Shown here piece after piece: positions 10,230 to 21,123 of a DNA stretch of 64,000 bases. The notes under the pieces were generated by a model, which was given only the letters and a program-made list of their open reading frames with translations, did no database searches and was not told the origin of the DNA. Source of the DNA: Papaver somniferum (taxonomy: Eukaryota > Streptophyta > Magnoliopsida > Ranunculales > Papaveraceae); assembly GCF_003573695.1 (NCBI RefSeq), contig NC_039362.1, forward strand, positions 6,920,088 through 6,984,087. Reading direction: 5' to 3'. A program made the position numbers and the translations under genes. Position 1 is the stretch's first letter; each line of letters starts with the position of its first letter.

Positions 10230-11912
10230 CTATATATTGGAGGAATTGAAGATCACAGAACCACATGCCTGCTTCTTAGACTTCACTCCTACCTGGGGAC
10301 TGCAGTCGTCATCTCTAGTTCGTTTTCCTGGGAGTGGTTTCAATCGAGAATGCTTCTTCAACGTTTCAGAAGAGGGTTCGCCGCAGGAAATTTTTATAAC
10401 CTCCTCCGAGAACTTCTGAAAAATTAACAATTGTCCCCTCCAAAATTCCTTATACTTGTCGGTTACCACTGGATTTCTTTCTGTAGGCAATAAAGGAAGG
10501 CTCCGCACTGATGAAAACGTGTCAGCATTAAGAATGTCCGGGAAAAATTCTTTTGGTTCGTCAAACGGACGAAGAAATGGAACACCCTGGTCAAAGCCCA
10601 TTTTCCGAGCGTCCCTGTCAATATTATACGGAGTCATGGTAAATGCTTCATAAAATAAAGATGGGACATATCCCGGAATGCATCTTCGGAAGTAAATGAG
10701 TTCTCCAAGACTCGTGGTTTCAGCATCAGTACGCAGCACAACATCAGGAGAAATGGCAAAAGTCTTTGGCTGAACAATGGAAGTGTGGATCGGCCCCCAC
10801 GGACGGAAATCCATGGATTGCAAATTGTCGAAGACATCCACGAGCTTCACACCGATCTTGGGGCGTCTTCTCTGCCAACAAAGTATCCTTGAGCCACCAT
10901 ACAGATCGTTGAGTGAAGTTGCAGTAGCAGGAGCATAGCTTTTGAAATGTTCCCACAAACACGCCTGGAGGAAAGCGATGTGGATATGCGACTCCACCTT
11001 CTTATACCTGTTGGAAGCATGCATGTCCGTTGCTAAGGCATCCAGATGAGAATACAGTGATCCAAGAAACAAGGCACCTAGAGGAAGGACCTCACCTTTT
11101 TCCAGCCTTATAGCAAACCTAACGAGATCGCCTCTTATAGTCTTCCTTCCAGAGCCATCATCAAACATGTCCCTAGATAGCCACAAAGACAGGAATGCAA
11201 TCACACTGATCTCATCTTCCAACTCCTGATATGGTTTCTGATATGTAGGAGACCACTCCGACACCCACCAAGTATAGAAGCATTTTGTCTCTTTCTTCTC
11301 CAGGTCATCGAATTCTTCCGCCTTTCGAAGTATGGCATCATAATCACGACGTTTTGCACCAGAAAGTTTATAAAAGAAGCTTCCAGCGACAGGCAGGTTC
11401 ATCAATGCAGTTACGCTTTCCAGAGTAATGGTCATATCTCCCCATCTACATATGGTTGTATGAGTAGAAGGACGCCACCGAGAAATGAAATTGATCAAGC
11501 CTGCAACATCTTTCTTAATTTGAAGAGTGGCGGATGCCATGACCGCATCAAGGATTTGCGCTTTAATCAAATTAGCTTTAATACTCTTATTATTCAGCAT
11601 GCGTCTCATCCATCCTTCATAAGGACCCAGCGGAGTATGACAAATCTTGAAGTCAATAACTGAAGGTGGATATTCATTTCTCCGAAGACAGAATCTCATC
11701 ACAAGTGCTGAAGAAGAGGATGGATCAGCTTCCATATTTTCTGAACCTGGGAGCAAGACTATTTTATGAGAAGGATGTTTTCTAACAATCGGGAATGGCA
11801 AAGTGAACAACTCATCATCTATGCTTGGCATATCTTTGAAACTTTCAACACTCCCTGACTTGGCATTAGCATTATCCCCAGAAGACATCTTAACAGGAGC
11901 TCTTTTGTTCAT
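10230..11912 (-). CDS. Plant mobile domain (PMD) protein, main exon, antisense in element A
   Basis: Open for 560 codons. The ATG at 11912-11910 sits one base after a good 3' splice site (cttttattgtag on the minus strand). PMD (aminotransferase-like PMD family, as in Arabidopsis MAIN and MAIL1, nuclear proteins acting in silencing and genome stability) is recognised from the RRMLNNKSIKANLIKAQILD region, then INFISRWRPSTHTTICRWGD with TITLESVTALMNLPVAG, then YQELEDEISVIAFLSLWLSRDMF, and the late HIAFLQACLWEHF block. The last part is a basic, Ser-rich tail (LKPLPGKRTRDDD). The last codon before the intron is TAG where element B has CGG, so this copy probably ends here unless spliced otherwise. 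The gene runs against the LTRs. Its cellular role is unknown; it may be an accessory factor of the element or a captured host gene. Confidence 0.82.
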   Translation of the reverse strand: MNKRAPVKMSSGDNANAKSGSVESFKDMPSIDDELFTLPFPIVRKHPSHKIVLLPGSENMEADPSSSSALVMRFCLRRNEYPPSVIDFKICHTPLGPYEGWMRRMLNNKSIKANLIKAQILDAVMASATLQIKKDVAGLINFISRWRPSTHTTICRWGDMTITLESVTALMNLPVAGSFFYKLSGAKRRDYDAILRKAEEFDDLEKKETKCFYTWWVSEWSPTYQKPYQELEDEISVIAFLSLWLSRDMFDDGSGRKTIRGDLVRFAIRLEKGEVLPLGALFLGSLYSHLDALATDMHASNRYKKVESHIHIAFLQACLWEHFKSYAPATATSLNDLYGGSRILCWQRRRPKIGVKLVDVFDNLQSMDFRPWGPIHTSIVQPKTFAISPDVVLRTDAETTSLGELIYFRRCIPGYVPSLFYEAFTMTPYNIDRDARKMGFDQGVPFLRPFDEPKEFFPDILNADTFSSVRSLPLLPTERNPVVTDKYKEFWRGQLLIFQKFSEEVIKISCGEPSSETLKKHSRLKPLPGKRTRDDDCSPQVGVKSKKQACGSVIFNSSNI

Positions 11913-11913
11913 T

Positions 11914-12684
11914 CTACAATAAAAGCGGGGGAGTCAGTACTTGTACGAAAACGCGTATCATGAGATGTGTAGTCACGGCCGAGCAGGACACACATTCACG
12001 TTAAAATACACCAGGCTGAGCAAAGCAAGCAAGGATGGTATTGGGTCACTTGCAAACAAGGCTGGTATTGGGCCACGTCAGCAAACGAGGCCGGTGTTAG
12101 TCAAGTCCACGAAGCCGGTGTTGGTCGAGATCACAAGGCTAATATCCCGTCACACAAGCAAGACTGATATCACATCACGCAAGTAGGCTGGTATTGGGTA
12201 ACGTCGAGCCGGTATTGGTCAAGGCCGACCAAGGTCATAAGGATGGTATTGGGCCACGTCAGCAAGCAAGGATGGTCGAGGTCACGAAGCCGGTGTTGGT
12301 CGAGGTCACAAGGCGTACACGGTGGGACCCACATTCAATCAAGCATGTATGGTGGGGCCGCATTCACGTACAAATCATGACACGATATTTTATGGGAAAC
12401 TATTCATGGGAATCGTGTCTACGGATTCTAGACCGGGGATTTTTATTAAGTTATAACTTAAGGCTAGGTTTTGCATTCAACGAGGGAAAAGAGGAGCAAA
12501 AAAAAACATATTCATGGGATTCATGGTTTGTTTTACTAAGCAATCCTAGCAATATCAGCAGTGGAGGAATTAATCATGGTATATTTTACAAAGAAGTTGC
12601 GCCTACAATTCTCTCAAGAGCAAAAGGATTCTACCTAAGAAATTAGGGTTTGCGAAAAGAAGAAAAAAAAAACGGGACGCTTAC
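11914..12684 (-). other. Proposed intron 1 of the element A PMD gene, with tandem repeats
   Basis: Minus-strand donor cgtcag|gtaagcg at 12685/12684 and acceptor attgtag at 11914. About 770 bp. Its downstream half (12010-12320) is an irregular tandem array of units containing ggtattgggccacgtcagc, ggtgttggtcgag and similar words, spaced about 25-45 bp. Element B has an intron of about 565 bp at the same place (44193-43628), so the non-coding first exon and long first intron are shared. Confidence 0.6.
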
Positions 12685-12821
12685 CTGACGGACAGGTGCA
12701 AGCTCCGGCGACGGCGGCGAGCTCTGGTGGCGGCGGCGGCGTGATCGGCAGCAGCTGCGGCGGTAAGGAGCTGGGCGAGAGAAAAATAATAAAAAAAAGA
12801 AGGGGTCGGTTCCCTTTTATA
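12685..12821 (-). promoter_or_regulatory. TATA box and non-coding exon 1 of the element A PMD gene
   Basis: On the minus strand tctataaaaggg (TATA core complement of 12815-12821) is followed about 30 bp later by a C/T-rich start region and a GC-rich leader (12685-about 12790) that ends at an excellent splice donor. Element B shows the same tataaaagggg core at 44280-44286 and a leader ending in a donor at 44194. Both point against the LTR promoters, from a site just inside the right LTR. Confidence 0.62.
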
Positions 12822-13045
12822 GACAAAAAATTGGAGAATCCCGATGGTAAAAGGATTTATTTTTTGTTTCGAACACTCAAGGAAGGAAACCGGTCCCACC
12901 CAAAATTCCATGCTTGCACCGGTGCGTTCACATGGGCAATTGCTAGCGGTTGATCAAGGCTTTTCCGGGTAAGCTCCTTCCATCTTGTTTTTCTCACGTG
13001 TATTTATCACCATCTCATACCTACCCCACAACGATGTAATCATTA

Positions 13046-13065
13046 TGTGCTAGGCAAGGACTTAA
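13046..13065 (+). promoter_or_regulatory. Polypurine tract of element A
   Basis: gctaggcaaggacttaa lies immediately before the right LTR. Element B has gctaagcaggggacttaa in the same position (45166-45183). It would prime plus-strand DNA synthesis and fixes the left edge of the right LTR. Confidence 0.65.
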
Positions 13066-15618
13066 TTTTGATGGTGGATTTTCGTTTAAGGATAAAATTG
13101 TAAAAGCCGAATTTAATAGGCTGACATCCTGTGAAGGATAAGGCCATTTGAGTAATGAATACTTCTTCACTTTGTTAGTTCACCTAGAATGGAGCATGTG
13201 GCAGCAATCCTTGTGAATTAAATACACCCAGAACGGAGCATGTAGCAACAATCTCGATTTTCTGTGGATTTATAACATTATTAATTAATGCTTTATCAAC
13301 CTTGTATTTCCTGTGCTGTTACCGGGAACCCTCACTGTTGATGCGGCATGAGGACTGAGTGTTTCTCCTAACATAATAACACGAATCTCCGAGTGTAAAT
13401 AGTGAGGCATGCACGAAATGCCCGTACAGGCTATCTCTCGGTGTGTTATACTAGCCCGATTGAGTAAAGTCTCTCGGTGTGTTATACTAGCCCAATTGAG
13501 CATTCCTCTCGGTGAGTTATACTAACTCGATCGAGTATAATCTGGACTGCCCGTGCTAGTCTCAGAAATAATCATGACCACGCAGATTGGCTGCATGATT
13601 CGATAGCCTAGACGATCCTCATTAGAAGCAGGCTATCACCATAATGACCACCAGCGGGCCCGGTTATGCCCTGGCTGGTCGAACACATGCCTTACCCACA
13701 AATAAACGCCAAACGCCAGTCCTGAAGAGGATGGTCGAGCAGGCATGGAGTGGCTAGCATGCGCAAGACTGTCAAAAAATGGTCTCAAAATAAGTCGCGA
13801 CCGTCCAACTTCGCAGGCACGGTTGGACGGCTTGGATTGTCCCGCGATCAATTGGTGAAGTGTTGGCACGCCCATTTGCGGGCCCATTTTCCACCTACCT
13901 GATCGGTTCTCCCACGGCCAAGCTATGGAGCAATAAACGATTTCCCAAACATGGATGGAGTGATGCTTTAGGAAATCGTGGAAATCCAAATTGATCACGA
14001 CCATCCAACTTCGCAAGCATGGTTGGATGGCTTAGATCACACCTAGGATCGTCGGTCAGGTGTCACCATGTTCACCACCAGCCCAATGTGGGTCTCATGT
14101 TGTCGGCCAGTCCATACGAAGAGCATAGCATGGAAATTCTCCCGGCCAAAGTAGCATGCGCGCGACCAACATAAAACCCTAATTAGGGTTTGCGGCATAT
14201 TACATGTGTCGTAAATCGATCACGAGCGTCCATCTTCGCCAGCCTGGAGAAGGGTGCAGAAATATAATAAGGAGGTCCAGAGAGTATCTACATGATCATC
14301 GTGGGCCCGTCTACCTCTATTTCCGACCGACCAGAGCAAGGCAGGACCAGACGCCTCGATTCGTGCGCCCAAAGGTGGCATGTCACGCCTCCTTAAGGAA
14401 TCCTTTGCGACACAGGATTCCTATTGAAAATAGATCTCGACCACTCCTATTCGCCGGTCGAATCGAGTGGTTTAGATCGCACCTTCGCGAGACAAGCTAG
14501 CATGGACGTGAGCACCGGCGGGCCACCTCGATGCAGGACCAATTGGTCCCTCCAAAATTGTCCCCTAAGTTCAAATTCGATTGAGCTGAAAGTGGGTACT
14601 TGCACACCTCCCAAACCCTAATCCAACGGTCGCAGATGGGGTCGCAAGCCATATCGTCCGTCCAACTTCGCTAGCTTGGACGGACTGCTTAGGATAGGAG
14701 TTAGGCGACCAGTGAGGCATCACCATGATCACCGTCCTCCACTCTTCCCTGTAGAGTGATCGTCCAAGGCATGGCTCGCCCATGCAGCCTCCAAACGGTC
14801 ACTCGAACATGGATGGACGTGATGTTGTTTTAAGACGCTTAATTCGTGACTTACTCCATTAAGCTTTAAAACAACGATGCTTCATGCATATATTCGATGC
14901 ATAACATGCGCAGAATACACACGATATTTTATGAATATCGACTTTCCAAATAACTTAGTTATTTAACCTAGCACCATATGCTACCTTTTGTGGGTCCCAC
15001 GATCCACACACTCGAGACATTAATCGTGTCACAAACTGGGGTATTGGTCTGGCGGTTTACAGCGTGCAGCGTGCAACGCGCCATCACAAGAACGTGTCAG
15101 GAAGACATGGACGGTTAGTGATGATGGTAAAATTGGGCTTATACCTGATCGTGTGACAATCACTAGCACGACTCCACTACTCCATCAGTCCACTTCCTCC
15201 ACTTCCCACGAGAGACGTGGGTTAGGCACAATGACTTGTATAAATAGGTTCTCCTCCCTATTCCCAAAAGGGAGGTGGAAACCAAGTTTTAATACAACGT
15301 ATTCAAACACGCAGAGCTGATTGTTTACATCCTGCAAGCCAGTTCGGTATTCTGATACAAGTCATAAGTAGCCAACACCTTCACAATCTCAACACCTTCT
15401 TCGCTTCCCTCCCTAAGATCAACTCCATCTCCTTCACTTTGTGACCGAAGCAAGTCTGGAACGGCCATTTCTTGGTTTAGGCCAGAATTGTACAGATTGA
15501 TCTCTCGAATCAGAAAGCACTCCCGTGCAGTGCATTTTTTTAGGGTTTAGATTCATTTCTCATCCACACACATCCAAAAATTACCAAAACCAGTAGAAAT
15601 AGTTTTCACCCATAAACT
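13066..15618 (+). repeat. Right LTR of element A
   Basis: 2553 bp. It begins ttttgatggtgg, with the second base changed from the family TG start, and ends cccataaact, directly before the cctgt target duplication; relatives end ctcaaaca. It contains tandem 36-40 bp units at 13435-13545, the LTR promoter tataaata at 15239-15246, and a family-wide downstream block (tttgtgaccgaagcaagtc, then ttcttggtttaggcc, then ttgatctctcgaa) that recurs in all A/B-type LTRs of the window. Confidence 0.88.
15239..15246 (+). promoter_or_regulatory. LTR TATA box, element A
   Basis: tataaata preceded by gacttg and followed by ggttctcctcc. The same gacttgtataaatagg string occurs in both LTRs of element B and in the solo LTR at 48587, so it is the conserved core promoter of the family. 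In this copy only the right LTR keeps it. Confidence 0.7.
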
Positions 15619-16890
15619 CCTGTGTCAATCAAGACCATAATAGCTTTATTATTGAGATGTCCCGGAATGCGAATAGTGTCATGAACAGAATGACCTGTCA
15701 AGGCATGCAAAGAAATCTCCATAGTAGTGTCAGAACTAGAGGGAGAATATGTCATAGGCTCATCATGGGAAGTATCACTTTGATCACTTAGTTCCTCCTT
15801 ATTAGCAACAAGCATAAATAACTGCTGAGTCTTACAAATATGGCCAGTTCTGTTGAATTCATCACAGTTATAGCAGAGGCCTTTATCTCTGCGAATTTTC
15901 ATTTGTTGAGGGGTAAGTTTCTTGATATGTGGAAGAGGTGGGTCAGTTCTAGTAGGTGTAGGGGATGAGTAATGATAGGTGTTGTAGAAGAAGTAGAAGA
16001 TTTATGAAAATTAGTTGATGGAGAAAAAAATTGCTTAGAGGTGGATGGGTTTTAAGGAATAGAAATAGGTGATGGAAAGAATGGCCGAGAAGGGGTTTTA
16101 ACAGGCTTAGCAGAGTTCATAAGTGAAGCTTGTTGCATTCTTGTCAAGTAAAAAGCTCGAGAAGTATCCTCTGGTCTAAACATTTGAACTGTAGTACGAA
16201 TTTCATCCTTCAGACCACTAATAATAAAACTCAAAGTATAGAAAGACTCAGGCAATGTTGGATTATTGACTACCATATAAGCTTTGAAATATTCAAACAT
16301 ATCATAATAATCTTCAACAGTGGTAATTTGAGACAGCTTGTTAAAACTACCAACATAATTATCATTTGCTACATCCTCAAATCTATCACACATATCATGA
16401 ACAAATGTGTCCCAATACAATTTATGCTTACCCTGTTGATAATTTAAGAACCATGGATCCACTTTAGAATCAAAATGGATTGCAGCGACTTTGTATGAAT
16501 CGTACAAATTATGAAAATCAAAATATCTTTCACATTTCTGAACCCAACCCCTTGGATTAGTTCCATCGAATCGTGGAAAATCAACTTTGGGTGTTCGAGA
16601 AAACTTACTATCTAAGAGGAGTGGATTTAATCACCTCATGAGTTTCTTTAGCTCCTTTTGTTGAATCTTCCTGTTGAGGATCCACAGTTGTCTCAGATTG
16701 TTCTTCAGTTGAAGGATGAAGGAGGGTAAGTAAGGCTTTGAAGATACGATCAAAATTAGCATTCATTCTAGCCTCAACAGCAGTACGAGCAGTTTCCTCT
16801 GCAGTGAGAACCTTCAATTGTTCACGAATTTCTTGTATTGCAGTTGAATTTTCCAATTGTATGAACACTGTTAATGGTATGTTTCTCACC
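15619..16890 (-). pseudogene. Gypsy gag and N-terminal protease, Reina-like element
   Basis: Upstream part of the chromovirus polyprotein. From 16889 the ORF encodes the N-terminal gag region; 16507-16052 carries the retrotransposon gag core (AIHFDSKVDPWFLNYQQG, with a conserved LSFIISGLKDEI segment). At 15902-15800 a zinc knuckle (CYNCDEFNRTGHICK) has C-x2-C but His and Cys spacing altered. The ORF runs into the protease active site, IMVLIDTG, and is cut there by element A at 15619-15623. Frame breaks lie at about 16510-16600 and 15905-16050. The initiator region lies next to the PBS at 16921. Confidence 0.85.
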
Positions 16891-16920
16891 TATTGTCATG
16901 ATTTAGGTCCCAGAATGAAG

Positions 16921-16930
16921 TCTGATACCA
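16921..16930 (-). promoter_or_regulatory. Primer binding site of the Reina-like element
   Basis: Plus-strand tctgatacca, i.e. tggtatcaga in element orientation, is the start of the classical initiator-Met tRNA primer site. It lies 7 bp inside the 5' LTR, a slightly larger gap than usual. Confidence 0.75.
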
Positions 16931-16937
16931 ATTTTAC

Positions 16938-17259
16938 TGAACTAGTACAAGGGATGAATGAATTACTTGGTAGCAAGCTACCTTCTCTCTGAAACCAGAG
17001 CCTAGTTTATCTTCCAAAGAAAAATAGGTTTTTCATTCATTAGTCAAATTCTTACACAATCATTGGTCTTTAAACACCCTCTTCTGAATGACTTCATCTA
17101 ACAGTCAATATTACATCAATGATCTCACGCGGAACTCAATGATTAAACCCTACCAACTTATTTCTAACTTCAGAAAATTATCTTCTACTAAGTAAAGACT
17201 AAAAGAGTCTAGCCCAACTAAATTTGCATAAGTGCATAAGCCCACGCTGGTACATGACA
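16938..17259 (-). repeat. 5' LTR of the Reina-like element
   Basis: 322-bp partner of 4470-4802. TG at 16938 and CA at 17258-17259 on the plus strand. The two LTRs differ at scattered positions, so the insertion is not recent, and element A must be younger than it. Confidence 0.92.
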
Positions 17260-18846
17260 TTTTCATTTTGGGCTTTTACGTGGGTTTTCATCTTGGACTG
17301 TCAATATTGATGGGTGTTCTTTTTGATAGATGAAAATTTGTATAAGAGGGCTACTGTGTGATTTATTATGTGGGATTGTTTTGTACGAGGGTTGGGAAAC
17401 AAAATACTGCACCTGATATTACTTTACTATTTGAGAGTATATATATATATATATTACAGTGCAAACGAAAGTTTATTTGACTAGTTAGTTTGGCTTCTAG
17501 TTATATTTATATTTTATTTTTAACCAAAACTAATCTTTTTCAGTCAAAAAGTTTATGTTTTTAGTTTCTAGGAAATCATACGGATCCGACGTAAAATAAA
17601 TAAATAGAGAGTAAAAAAACTTATTGGATTGGTTGATAGATTTGAGGATCACTCTTTCCTTAAAAGACTAATACTTCTCTGTATAGGTGTTGGCGGATTT
17701 ACGGACAAAGCCTTCCAAGATACAATGATCGCGCCTTCTAGTAAGTAGCATTATAATATCACTTGGTCAGCGATCCGATAAATACTGCGCTCTTAAACAT
17801 GACTCAAACTCTATGAAACATCTTGTAAAAACTCTTCTAACTTCTTAAAAGAATCATAAAAAACAAAACTAGGAGATGAATTTATATAGAGTCACTGGTG
17901 ACTCTACAAGATGTCTCTTCACCAAAAGGTGACTCACTATGGCCAATAATGACTCTCCATAACGACATATTGATCATGAGTGTGTGTTATGGATGGAAAG
18001 ACATATCTCTTGGTATTGAAATTTTGAAAAACTAATTTTATAATTTTGGTCCAAAAATAAAGTGAACATAACAAAAAAGGAAAAAAAGAAACAAAAAACT
18101 CAAAGTAAGACCTTAAATGAGCAACGGCTAGTTTTCTTTTTTCTGTTCTTCATCCATCTCTCTTTTGCTTTCAATCCTCCATGATTTCTGAGTAGTTTCC
18201 CCCGTCTGGGATTCATTCCCGAGCCAGATGGGGGTCCAAGAAAGGGGTACAAAAAAACAATTAATCTTCCATGTCCTGGTTTCGATTGATCTTGCTTTAT
18301 TCATCCTGTTGGAAATCTGAATTCGACTTTTCTTAATAACCTGAGTTCTGTTACTACTTTCAATCTTTAGGCATACTACATCATATTTCATTCATCATAG
18401 AACATCACTTGCATTCATCAGTTGCATCATATCATTTAGTTTCTTATCTTTTATGATAGTGGGATTGAATTTCATGTTTTACGTTTGATTTTAAAGTTGA
18501 TATTATGCTCATTCTCTTATTATTTGGTAAACTGTTTTAAATCTTGATCATTTCTTTTTCTCTTGATTTCTTTGAAGTTAACTGATTTCCTTCTATTACT
18601 AGAACATATTATCATAAACAAGCAATTTTATGATACCCTTTCATTCGATTGAAAACCAGAACATAAACAAGTATGAAAATTAAAACATAGAGACATAGAT
18701 TACTACAGCAAACTATAAACATAGAAACATAGATCCCTACAACATACTTCTACTCCTTCATTCTAGCATAAATTTAAACCTCCTTAGATAGGAGATACTG
18801 TCGGATTCTGTCAAAGGATTTTTGTTTAGAATAGAATTCTCTACTC
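17260..18846. other. Spacer, no gene recognised
   Basis: AT-rich sequence with a (TA)n run at 17437-17453 and no protein family that could be named. Both strands have only short open frames without recognisable motifs. Confidence 0.5.
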
Positions 18847-19155
18847 TTATTCGTTCGATTCTTCAATCTCTATGATTCCTGCGGCTCTCTCTTGTTTATA
18901 AATAGCCGACTTTTTATGGACATAAGCATAGTCCATGCCTGGTGGATACTCCGACAGAAAGTAGTTAGCCGTTACCGGAACGCCGATAGCCAATCTAGTT
19001 TGCAAATCCCTGATTTCTGGTACTCCCAATCTTTCCTTTTCTTCTGGGCTTAAGTTGCATAAAGCCAATCTTTGTGCTTGAGCAGGGTACATAAAAGTTT
19101 CTCGATGGCATACGGTCGATAATACTGAATCCGATGGAGCTGACCTTCTTTGCAT
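18847..19155 (-). CDS. Unrecognised small ORF, 102 codons
   Basis: Opens with MQRRSAPSDS and includes LSPEEKERLGVPEIRDLQTR and YFLSEYPPGMDYAYVHKKS, ending in an acidic tail (IIEIEESNE). It has no signal peptide or membrane segment. Its composition is more protein-like than that of the flanking spacer, but it has no known motif, no partner and no clear promoter. It could be an exon of a decayed gene, an ORF fragment of an element, or chance. Confidence 0.3.
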   Translation of the reverse strand: MQRRSAPSDSVLSTVCHRETFMYPAQAQRLALCNLSPEEKERLGVPEIRDLQTRLAIGVPVTANYFLSEYPPGMDYAYVHKKSAIYKQERAAGIIEIEESNE

Positions 19156-19186
19156 CGCATAACCTTAGTGGATGAGATTTGAACAC

Positions 19187-20009
19187 CTATTGGAATCCTA
19201 AAGTGATTGCAAGCCATGTTCTCCTAATATTTTATGACTTCCCTTCCTTTCCCAATTCTTTTCTCTGCTGCTTTTTGGACATACAAGTGTGAGGCTTTTT
19301 ATAGCGATATTTAATCCTTTGGGTTCCCTAAACATTAATGATTTCTCAATTTCTTTACGCTCTCTCTTTGGAGCTCAGACGTCTAATCTTCTAGTGCTTG
19401 ACGCTTGGGCGGAATTATTTGGCTTAGCGGCCTTTGTGCAGTACAGTAATACATGCACCTGTATTTTATTGATTTAGTACCCTGGTTTCGTTATTATTGT
19501 TGAGTATTGTTTGGGGTATTGGTCTTCCCTATTTAGTCTTGTTACATCCATCATTTATTTTCATTTATCATCTGATACATCTGCATTAGTCTAATCTAAT
19601 ACCTAATCCGTTACCTAGGCTCGTGTGGTCTTAGCATTCCAGCGTTTGCAGTGCGCATTTACTCTCTGCGGATGATTGTTTGTTTGAAGGTTTAGTCACT
19701 TACACTGTTGGAAAAACTCCCCATTATCCTTCCCTTGCATTTAAGTTTCCAAAAACTCTTTTTGACTCTCCCCTAAATTGGTTGTCGAGTTTTTATTGGA
19801 CGAGGTTTAAACTAATGTAAATCTTGTCGATTTTTTTAAGGTTAGTTTTTCGAGAATCTGAGTTCGATTTAATTAGAAGTTGTGAAAATAATTGATTCCT
19901 CTCTCCCTCTTCTCTTCTCTGTGGTTTTCTTAGGGAATGTTCTTCTCTCCATATCTTTTCTCTTAATATCTCTTTTAGTGCATTCATTCATATCATCCTT
20001 CCATTCATT
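19187..20009. other. Spacer and probable 5' region of the LINE
   Basis: No coding region recognised. The T/C-rich last about 300 bases before 20010 may be the LINE 5' untranslated region, but the left end of the element could not be placed. Confidence 0.4.
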
Positions 20010-21123
20010 ATGAGTAGCTATGATTTATACGAACACCTTAGTGGATTATCTGTTGCACAGCGTTACGCCAACTACACTAATCTAGGTATCCCTCCTGTAA
20101 CGCCTACATTAATGAGAGACTATGGGATCAAAGAGAACAGTATTCTAGCTAGAATTTTCTCGACTGAGTTTTATTCGGTAGAAGATATCAGAGGAGTACT
20201 TCGACACTTCTGGGGACTTAATATTAATTTTCAAATAAGAGAGACGGGTCCTAATCTCTTTATCATTACTTTTCGTATGGCGGAAGACCTGAAATGGATT
20301 GCATTGAATGGACCTTGGTATCCATATGGTAATGTACTCTCGGCTACTAGTGCAACTCCAGGTATACAAATAACTACTGAAGTTGTTAAAGAAATTCCTC
20401 TATGGGATAGTATTTCTAATTGTAGACGTGAACACAGAATTGGGGAGAGACTAGGGTTAATAGCTAGCGAAGTGGGGTAGTTAGTCAAGTGTGTAATGGT
20501 ACAGGGAACTTTGATTGCATACCGAGAGTTTTAGTGTGGGTTAATATTGAAAAACCACTAGTTTAAGGTTGCTCGTTAAGGTGGGTCGTTACCCAATAAG
20601 AGAACTTATATTTACTTATCATAATCTCCCATCCAAATTCTGTTCCTTTTCCGCTCGTTTTGGTCATAAGATCAACCAATGTACTATCCGTCAGCATAGA
20701 TCTTTAGAGGATATCTATGATATCTCGCTGCACTCGCCGGATCCAGGTGATGATATTTACTGGTTGGATAATACCCCTATCCAAATATGGAATCCATCTG
20801 ATAATACTGACGCTCATGGTAATATGAAATCTGTTGAGAAGTTCTTGGAAATTCCTGGTAATAGAGAGACTTTATTTGAGTTATTTAGAGAAGAACATCC
20901 TATACCAGTAGATCAAGTCACTGCTCCCCTTGAAGATAACAGAGATTATGAAGTTTTAGGACCGCTGGCATTTGACGAGGATATGCCTCTTGCATCTTCC
21001 TCTATCCTTGGAAAGCATACCTTCGCTTTTAATGTCCCTGAAAATTTCATTCCTTTGCATGGATCTCGCTCTGGATCGGTTGGATTGAGTAACTCGGAAA
21101 CTCGTCGAGTCATCAGTGGATGA
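20010..21123 (+). pseudogene. LINE ORF1, DUF4283 and zinc-knuckle protein
   Basis: RNA-binding ORF1 protein of a plant L1 element. 20010-20480 carries a DUF4283-like fold (VEDIRGVLRHFWGLNI, GPNLFIITFRMAEDL and the invariant-style NGPWYPYG). After a frameshift at about 20480-20570, 20569-21123 continues with PIRELIFTYHNLPSKFCSF and a knuckle (CSFSARFGHKINQC) in which the second Cys is replaced by Ser, so zinc binding is doubtful. A low-complexity Ser- and Glu-rich tail follows up to about 21560. Confidence 0.8.

Larger units (their letters stand above)
7475..15618 (+). mobile_element. Element A: non-autonomous long-LTR retrotransposon with antisense PMD gene
   Basis: The 5-bp duplication cctgt flanks it exactly (7470-7474 and 15619-15623). 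The left LTR (7475-9043) matches 13066-14634 base for base in length but then stops: its last about 980 bases, the primer binding site and part of the interior are deleted. The right LTR is 13066-15618. The interior has no gag or pol. It holds one gene on the opposite strand (9292-about 12795) with a plant mobile domain. Relatives in the window are element B, the solo LTR at 48587 and the diverged LTR at 56011. With no proteins for reverse transcription it must have depended on another element; loss of the left LTR promoter and PBS means this copy is now immobile. Confidence 0.88.
4470..17259 (-). mobile_element. Ty3/gypsy chromovirus, Reina-like, split by element A
   Basis: Complete but inactive LTR retrotransposon on the minus strand. 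The LTRs at 4470-4802 (3' LTR in its own orientation) and 16938-17259 (5' LTR) are about 330 bp and very similar, with TG...CA ends. Next to the 5' LTR, plus-strand tctgatacca (16921-16930) is the complement of a Met-tRNA-type primer binding site. Next to the 3' LTR, plus-strand tgcctaccccattta is the complement of a polypurine tract. Removing the 8.15-kb element A leaves about 4.64 kb, and with short LTRs, gag-PR-RT-RH-IN order and a chromodomain this fits the Reina clade. No clear 5-bp target duplication was seen (tgtac on the left, ttttc on the right). Confidence 0.9.

Noticed and set aside
12635..12911. Pro/Ala-rich ORFs near the antisense promoter of element A
   Set aside because: They cover the GC-rich leader (exon 1) of the PMD gene and its TATA box; a spliced leader explains the sequence better.
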